From Delphinapterus leucas (Eukaryota > Chordata > Mammalia > Artiodactyla > Monodontidae): a stretch of DNA of 64,000 nt. Made by a program: the position numbers and the translations under genes. Below are positions 58,803 through 64,000 of the stretch, one piece after another (position 1 is the first letter of the stretch; every line of letters starts with the position of its first letter). Under the pieces are notes generated by a model. It ran no database searches, had not been told where the DNA came from, and saw only the letters and a list, made by a program, of their open reading frames with translations. The stretch covers positions 28,795,650 to 28,859,649 of the forward strand of contig NW_022098023.1 in NCBI RefSeq assembly GCF_002288925.2, written 5' to 3'.

Positions 58803-59999
58803 GTATGTGTGGCTTTTGCCAGATAATATTTTAGTAAAATGTATTGATGTGTTTATCAAATTAAGGAGAATTATGATCATTAACCTTGAAGGTGAGTTCA
58901 TATGATTATTTCCTCTCTATTGAATAAAAATATTTTTATTGTTATAATACAGTAGCATAAATTCTGTAGCATTCCTAGTGTAGACACTTACTTTCAACTT
59001 ATTTTCTAATCTTTTTATTTGGCAATTTGTGTCCAACCTGTGCTAGAAAATGGATAAATTAAAAAAATAAAAGGAAAGGACACTGCGAGGTCAGCCTGAG
59101 ATGGCCCTTTAGGTAAAGTAGAATTTTCTCTAATTGTGGTTGAGCTAACAGGGTAGGTTTTGAGTCATGGAAATCTCACAGTTGCTTTTTGTCTCGCTAT
59201 GTGGAGGGAGAGGGGTTGTGCTGAAGTTATCGCCTTACATTTTGCAAAATAGTCCTTTTCCTAAGTTGAGTTTTAGAGCCGAGTGCATCAAATGGAGGAG
59301 CAGCATTATTAATGCTCTTCCCAGCTTTTCTTGTATAGACTAAGCATTACTAGATTATTCACTTTGAGAGCATTTAAATTCCAAATGGTTTGTATTATAA
59401 AGCAGTTATAAACCTACACTTTTTGTTAGTCTGATGCTTCATTCCTGACTTGCCCTCCAGCTGTTGACATCTCTCCCAACCATTTTGCTGTGTTACTTTG
59501 GGAAACCTGTTTTGATCTCTTTACAGAACATCTCCCACCTTTTTGCCATAACTAAAGCCTGGCCTTCCCCCTAGAAAATGATTCCCTCTTGGATGGAGAT
59601 TACTTTCTATCCTCCCATGTCTCCCACACGGAGGGTCTAGTGATGGGAATGGTGAGGTCTATTGCAGTGTTTTCCTATCCTTTTCTGCCGCTTCTAGATT
59701 ATCATTGAAGGTGATAATCTAAATAAAATAGAAGTTAAGAAGATCGGGCATTGGCAGCTCCTTATGTGACTGTGGTCACATTTTACTGTCTACCGTATAT
59801 AGGTTCCTGTGAGAGTACAGTCCATACTTCATAGTGTACAAAGATCTTTGTATCCTGACCCCCACCTCTCTCTTTAATCTTGTTGGCTTTTTACTCATGT
59901 GTAGCTTTTATTTGAGCCCTATGTAACAACAGTTCTTTGTATGTGTGTGTGGCCAGTACACTGTACCTTGGAGAATGCCTCTATAAAAAAATGTTTTTT

Positions 60000-62030
60000 T
60001 ACTTCTTCACCTGGCTAACTCCAGTCCAGCCTTCAAAATTTAGTTCAGCGGTTCCAGTTTCTTCCTCCTCCCGTCTGGTTTAGAAGCCCCACTTGCTGTT
60101 TCCATAGCACTCTCAACATAGCTTGTAGCACTTACCACACTGTACAAGAACCTTTGGGTCTCTGGTTTCTCTGTGAAACTGAGCTCATTATTCTCTTTAT
60201 CCTGGTACATCTCATGCTCATTTATTTTTATTAAATATACAGATCAATGCTCATAATATAGTATAAGCTTGCTTGGTCTTACTGAGCTTTAATGGCATTT
60301 GGATTAGTTGTTGGGAAGGGGAGAGAAAGAGCACCTGTAATACTTTTTAATTTAAGAGTATAAACACAGGATTTAATTTAAAATTTAACACTTGTGTATT
60401 TTTTTTCTATCCATATTTTGTATATTTAGATAGTTTCTTTCTCTAAGTTGTAATTAAGGGCAATTTTCTATGCCTTTTTCTTCACTGAACAGTTTTTCAG
60501 TTCAATTTTTTTCAAAAAATGTTTCCCATTTCATATAGTCCTTATAATTGTCTATTACTGGACCTCTAAGCACCATTTGACACTAGTGACTTGATTTTCC
60601 TCCTTCCTCTCTGATAGTTCCTACTGTGTTTCCTTTGCTAGTTTCTCTTTTCATTCCTTAAATTTTGGTGTTTCACTGTGTTCCGTACTGGGCCCTTTAT
60701 TGTTTTATTCTGTAAACTCTGGGCTGTGTCAGCTTCATCAGTGGCTTCAGTTATGTTCTATATGTTAACACCTCCTACTTTTAGTGTTTCTGGAACTCCA
60801 GAGCTATGTGTTGAGCTGCTGATGGCCTAGCGCCTCTAGAATGTCTCACTGGTACGTCAGATTAATGAACTTCCTTTTCCCCCTATTGAAATCTCTTTGC
60901 TTCTCCCTTTTTACTGTCTCAGTGAATGGTACTGCTCGTTTGGTTGTCAGGGACCGAACAGATACCCTTGATTTCTTCTACCCTTACTTTCTACATCCCT
61001 TTAGTCACTGAGGTCTAGTGACTCCATCACTGATACATGCTTTGAATCTCTATGCTATTTACTGAATGTTTGTGTTGTTCTCCTCCACCCCTCACCCACT
61101 GCCCCAGTTCACATGTTGAAGCCCTACTCCCCAGTGTTTGAAAGTGGGTTGGGAGGTATTTAGGCCATAAGGAAGAAATCCTCATAAATGGGATTAGTGC
61201 CCTTCTAAGAAGGGATAGGAAAGGTGATCTGATCTCTCTTTCTGCCATGTGAAGACACAGCAAGAAGCCAGAAAGAGTTCTGGCCCTCACCAGAACCCAA
61301 CCTTGCTGGCACCCGATCTTGGACTTCCAGCCTCCAGAACTGTGAGAAATAGATGTTTATTGTGTAAGCCACCCAGTCTGTGGTATTCTGTTAAGCAGCT
61401 GAAACTAATACACTCTACCTTTCTTCATGTCCACTCTAATCTAGCCCTGTAGGCTTTGTGAGTACCCTCTTAACTGATTTCCTAACTTGCAGCCTTGCTC
61501 TTCTCTAATTTGATTTCCATGGTATAGCCAGAGTAATCTTTCTAACATATACATCTGATTTTTTTCCCTCCAATTTCCTTCAAAACTTCTCACTATACTT
61601 TAGGTAAGATCCAAACTCCTTACTGAGGCTGACAAGGTCCCATATGATCTGGTCCTTGCCTGTCTATTGGATTTTGGCCTTTAAAATATTCTATTACTTA
61701 CATACTGTATGTTGAGCTCCCTTCATTTCTTACAGTGCTTGTGTTTTCGTCCATGTCTGAGTATTCACACAGAAATGCTATTCTCTTTCCTTCTTTACTC
61801 GCCTTTTGCCCTAGCTTGATCCTTCTAAATTCTGTAGGTCTGTGTTAGTTCTAGAAATTCTTCCCTGATTTCCTTGCTGTGACACCCAGAGCATTCTTGT
61901 TTAATTATCTGCTGGCTTCTGTTAGGATAAGGATGTCTTGTTTCTGTTGACTCTTTACCATCCTAGCACCAGTTGTTAACATATAAGACACTCGTTAATT
62001 ATCAGCTGAACTAATGAACATTTAGCTACT
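60000..62030 (+). mobile_element. L2 LINE fragments, sense, split by a MaLR LTR
   Basis: Pieces at about 60,000-60,200 (TTCAAAATTTAGTTCAGCGG), 60,540-61,050 (TACTGGGCCCTTTATTGT, CCTAGCGCCTCTAGAATGTC) and 61,490-62,030 (AGATCCAAACTCCTTACTGA, TATGATCTGGTCCTTGCCTG) match L2 in sense. The break at 61,055-61,415 is an LTR. Confidence 0.65.
61055..61415 (+). mobile_element. MST-type MaLR solo LTR, sense
   Basis: ATGTTTGTGTTGTTCTCCTC, GGATTAGTGCCCTTCTAAGA, CTGCCATGTGAAGACACAGC, TTCCAGCCTCCAGAACTGTG and AAGCCACCCAGTCTGTGGTA follow an ERVL-MaLR LTR of the MST group. Only the LTR is present. Confidence 0.85.
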
Positions 62031-62294
62031 TAGTTTTCTGTCTTGTTGATAGGCCAACATTTGCCTCATAGTTCTTTTACAGTTGATCACTTAACTTGTT
62101 TCTACTATTTGCTGTGATTTAAAAAATGAACTATTTTAGCATATAGTTTGCTTCTGTTAATTTCTTCTTTTGGACAAATTATTTAGAAGTGGAAGAGCTA
62201 GGTCAAAGGGTTTAGATTTTTTTAATGCTTCTTGCTGTGTTTTTTTCCAACATGAGTTGTATAAGTTTATACACCACCACCAGTGGATTTCTGT

Positions 62295-63180
62295 ACCAGT
62301 TTTATAACAGCTTTATTGAGATGTAATTCATATATCATACAGTTTACAATGTATTGACTTTTAGTGTATTGACAGAGTAGTGCATCCATCACTACAGTGA
62401 ATTTTAAAAAACTTTTACTATCCCCAAAAGTACCTCTTAGCTGTCACTCCCCAAAACCCTCATTCCAGCCAGCCCTACGCAATCACTAACCTACTTTCTG
62501 TCTCTGTAGATGTACCTATTTTGGACATTTCATGTAAATGGAACCGTATGTGGTCCTTTGTGACTGGCTTCTTTCACTTAGTATGATGTTTTCAAGGTTC
62601 ATCCATGTTGTAGCATGTATCAGTGTTTCTTTTCTTCTTATTGCCAAATAATATTGCATTTATGGATAATACCACATTTTTCTGTTGATCAGTTGATGGA
62701 TATTTGGGTGGTTTCTACCTTTTGACTGTTACGAATAATGCTATGAAAATGTATATGCAAGTTTTTGTGTGGACACTTTAACTTCTCTTGGGTGTATAAC
62801 AAGAATTAGAATTGTTGAATCATATAGTAACTCTGTTTAACCATTTGAGGAACTGCTAGACTGTTTTCCAAAGCAGCTGTATCATTTTACATTTCCACTA
62901 GCAGTGTATGAGGGCTCCCAACTTTTTCACATCCTCATCAACACTTATTTGTCTTTTTGATTATAGCCATCCTAGTGAATGTAAACTGGTATCTTGTGGT
63001 TTTGATTTGTATTTTCTTGATGACTCAGATGTCTTTTCATGTGCTTATTGATCACGTGTATATCTTCCTTGGAGAGATGTCTATTCAGATCCTTTGCCTA
63101 TGTTTCAATTAGGTTACTTGTCTTTGTATTATTGAGTTGTACTAGTTTACCAGTTTTATCTTTGTCACTATTTCGTGTTA
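62295..63180 (-). mobile_element. Old L1 3' region, antisense
   Basis: CTTTATTGAGATGTAATTCA, TCATGTAAATGGAACCGTAT, TTGCCAAATAATATTGCATT, TCTTGTGGTTTTGATTTGTA and GGAGAGATGTCTATTCAGAT are L1 3' UTR and ORF2 end in reverse. Confidence 0.88.
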
Positions 63181-63194
63181 AGTATTTAAGCACT

Positions 63195-63565
63195 TGTAAC
63201 TGTGTGTTTTCTGTTGCTGCATAAGCAACAGCTACAAATTGAGCAGCTTTAACCATCACCCATTTATTAGCATCCCAATTCTGTAGGTCAGAGCTAGAGG
63301 CATGGCTCAGCAGGCTTCTCTGTTTAGCTAGAGAAGCTCTGAATCTGACTTCCTCTTCTGCAACCAGCCAGAGAAAACTGTGTTTATAGGGCTCATGTGA
63401 TTAGATTAGGATGGCCTGACTAATCTTACTTTAAAGCTAACTGTGCTCTCTATAGCATAACAAAAATCATGGGAGTGATCATCTTATCACATTCACAGGT
63501 TCTGGAGGTTAGGGCATGGAATCTTGAGGACAGCTTTTAGAATTATGCCTGCCACAACTGTTTTA
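63195..63565 (+). repeat. Unnamed mammalian interspersed repeat
   Basis: GTTGCTGCATAAGCAACAGC, CATTTATTAGCATCCCAATT, TGTAGGTCAGAGCTAGAGGC. It begins like the repeat at 44,998 and may be the same or a related family. Not named. Confidence 0.5.
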
Positions 63566-64000
63566 GTAGTCATTAAATGATACCTCAAAGTTTCTTTTAT
63601 TTGCGTCTTTGGTTACCATTTCCCATGTGTTTATTTTCTTTTTATATCAGGCTTTATGGGATTGCGAAGAACAGAGATGTGTCCAGGTTACCTTGGATGA
63701 TCAGGGTTTATTTCAAAGTATATCCATACCTTGTGGAGAACAGAAGTTTTGCAGTGGCTGAATAGTGAAGCACAGATGTCTTTTACTCCCTCTTCTGGTG
63801 ACTCTCTTATACTGGTGATTCAGTTTATCACGTCATTGACTCTGTTGCCTGTATTCTCCTCCCACAGCTGTATAAAGCTTTGGCTTATTGGTGACCTCCG
63901 TCTTGTTACTTCTTAGGCAGGAGGTGAACACGTGCACTTAAGAGTCGCTCAGTCTGTGTTTGAATTCCAGCTTTGCTATCTTTAGCTAGCTGACTCAACT

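Larger units (their letters stand above)
58803..64000 (+). other. FBXL3 intron 4 (continues past the window)
   Basis: Starts at the donor after 58,802. The L2, LTR, L1 and unnamed repeat above cover about half. Parts 58,803-59,990 and 63,570-64,000 hold nothing I recognise. The last FBXL3 coding exon was looked for and not found. Confidence 0.6.

Noticed and set aside
1..64000. Repeated CACGTG motifs as a clock-element cluster
   Set aside because: They are scattered over the window, some in exons or SINEs, without clustering; only the promoter-proximal one is kept as a weak note.
1..64000. CRISPR arrays, tRNA or rRNA genes, bacterial operons
   Set aside because: None seen. tRNA-like stretches are SINE heads, and direct repeats are target duplications or microsatellites.

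Overview
This is nuclear DNA from a placental mammal, most likely a cetacean (whale or dolphin). The evidence is split coding exons with GT-AG borders, a CpG-island promoter, and many mammalian repeats (MIR, L2, L1, MaLR LTRs, Tigger DNA transposons). Tail-bearing tRNA-derived SINEs of the CHR type, typical of cetaceans and their close relatives, are abundant. I saw no BovB or Bov-tA copies, which argues against a ruminant. The species call is inference from repeats only.

Two protein-coding genes lie head to tail on the + strand. Positions 1-36,185 hold the 3' part of MYCBP2 (PAM/PHR1, the giant neuronal RING-Cys-relay E3 ubiquitin ligase). I could place 21 coding exons (786-35,473) that join without a frame break into the last 1,053 residues: the DOC/APC10 domain, a helical region, a B-box-like zinc segment, the RING-H2 finger and the tandem-cysteine catalytic domain. 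The stop codon, 3' UTR and AATAAA signal follow. The longest intron (6,445-15,624) is inflated by a 4.4 kb antisense L1 inserted into older L1 sequence.

Positions 36,186-47,370 are intergenic: MIR, L1 and MaLR relics, two CHR SINEs, a compact palindrome cluster and a poly-C tract. From about 46,900 the sequence rises into a CpG island that holds the likely FBXL3 promoter and non-coding first exon (ending near 47,706).

Positions 47,370-64,000 hold the 5' part of FBXL3, the F-box/LRR substrate receptor of the SCF ligase that targets cryptochromes CRY1 and CRY2. The start codon, F-box and first LRRs are in three coding exons (52,065-58,802). The last coding exon lies beyond the window. FBXL3 introns carry three CHR SINEs, all antisense, with target-site duplications, plus a Tigger1-like transposon, L2 and L1 pieces and a MaLR LTR.

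The two genes are the same MYCBP2-FBXL3 pair found next to each other in human chromosome 13q22. Both encode ubiquitin-ligase components. I found no RNA gene, CRISPR array or new multi-gene system. The points most worth a second look are the intact RING-Cys-relay residues, an intronic segment copied 7 kb away, upstream ORFs in the FBXL3 leader, a palindrome flanked by direct repeats, and a 493-bp transposon with clean ends.
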